Of a DNA stretch of 5,863 nt, positions 4,445 through 5,863 are shown piece after piece. Source of the DNA: Flectobacillus sp. (GTDB lineage Bacteria > Bacteroidota > Bacteroidia > Cytophagales > Spirosomataceae); the NCBI GenBank assembly GCA_029865665.1, contig JARXAV010000166.1, forward strand, positions 1 through 5,863, in the 5' to 3' direction. Position 1 is the stretch's first letter; every line of letters begins with the position of its first letter. The notes beneath the pieces are model-generated. The model saw only the letters and a list, made by a program, of their open reading frames with translations. It ran no database searches and was not told the origin of the DNA. Made by a program: the position numbers and the translations under genes.

Positions 4445-4478
4445 TGCTATAATTATTTGCAATTTATGACAGATTTTA

Positions 4479-4496
4479 CTAGCGAATTTTCGCTAG
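4479..4496. repeat. Perfect palindrome in the enolase leader
   Basis: CTAGCGAA and TTCGCTAG (8 bp each) surround a 2-base centre. GGTTTTT follows immediately on the plus strand. It could be a DNA-binding site or a short leader hairpin with attenuator-like placement. The rest of the 217-base gap between the two divergent genes (4368-4584) is AT-rich and contains no gene. Confidence 0.6.
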
Positions 4497-4563
4497 GGTT
4501 TTTAAGAAGTTGCAAGATAGTGTTAGGGTTAGCAATCCCAATTATTCTAAATAAGTTTTTTAA

Positions 4564-5862
<1,299 letters not shown>

Positions 5863-5863
5863 T

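Overview
The window looks like chromosomal DNA from a member of the Bacteroidota, probably an aerobic Cytophagales-type bacterium. This is inferred from AT-rich DNA, the general absence of Shine-Dalgarno sequences, a TAnnTTTG-type -7 box ahead of enolase, and a bacterial myo-inositol oxygenase of the kind found in that phylum. Genus-level placement is a guess.

Layout. Positions 2-415 hold the 3' end of a plus-strand gene that enters from the left; its function is not recognised. It ends at a strong hairpin terminator (424-473). From about 489 to 2463 lies a roughly 2-kb accessory block. It holds a GNAT-like gene (716-1252) followed after 4 bases by a 61-codon gene (1257-1442), a strong terminator (1474-1514), a cluster of short palindromic repeats (1529-1639), and a very AT-rich minus-strand gene resembling an Imm11/DUF1629-type immunity protein (1651-2397). 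From 2542 onward the DNA looks like ordinary core or metabolic sequence: myo-inositol oxygenase (minus, 2542-3420), a secreted rhodanese-thioredoxin fusion (minus, 3663-4367), and a complete enolase gene (plus, 4585-5862), divergent from the fusion gene.

The main structural observation is that the accessory block is bounded by two copies of a 95/96-bp direct repeat (394-488 and 2464-2559), 86 of 96 aligned positions identical by hand. Each copy carries the last codons of the left-hand gene, its terminator, and the last codons of myo-inositol oxygenase read in reverse. The two genes therefore probably once lay tail to tail around one shared bidirectional terminator, and the block was inserted at, or by duplication of, that junction. 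A 4 x 14-bp tandem array starts exactly where the left copy stops matching. No integrase or transposase is visible.

Functionally, the right half contains unlinked housekeeping and catabolic genes. Myo-inositol oxygenase makes D-glucuronate from myo-inositol and has an LacI-family-like palindrome upstream. The rhodanese-thioredoxin protein is probably periplasmic and handles thiols or sulfur. Enolase is glycolytic. The block looks like a defence/competition-type cargo region: an immunity-like gene with no toxin next to it, and a two-gene GNAT-like cassette of unknown function that could be toxin-antitoxin-like. That last idea is speculative.
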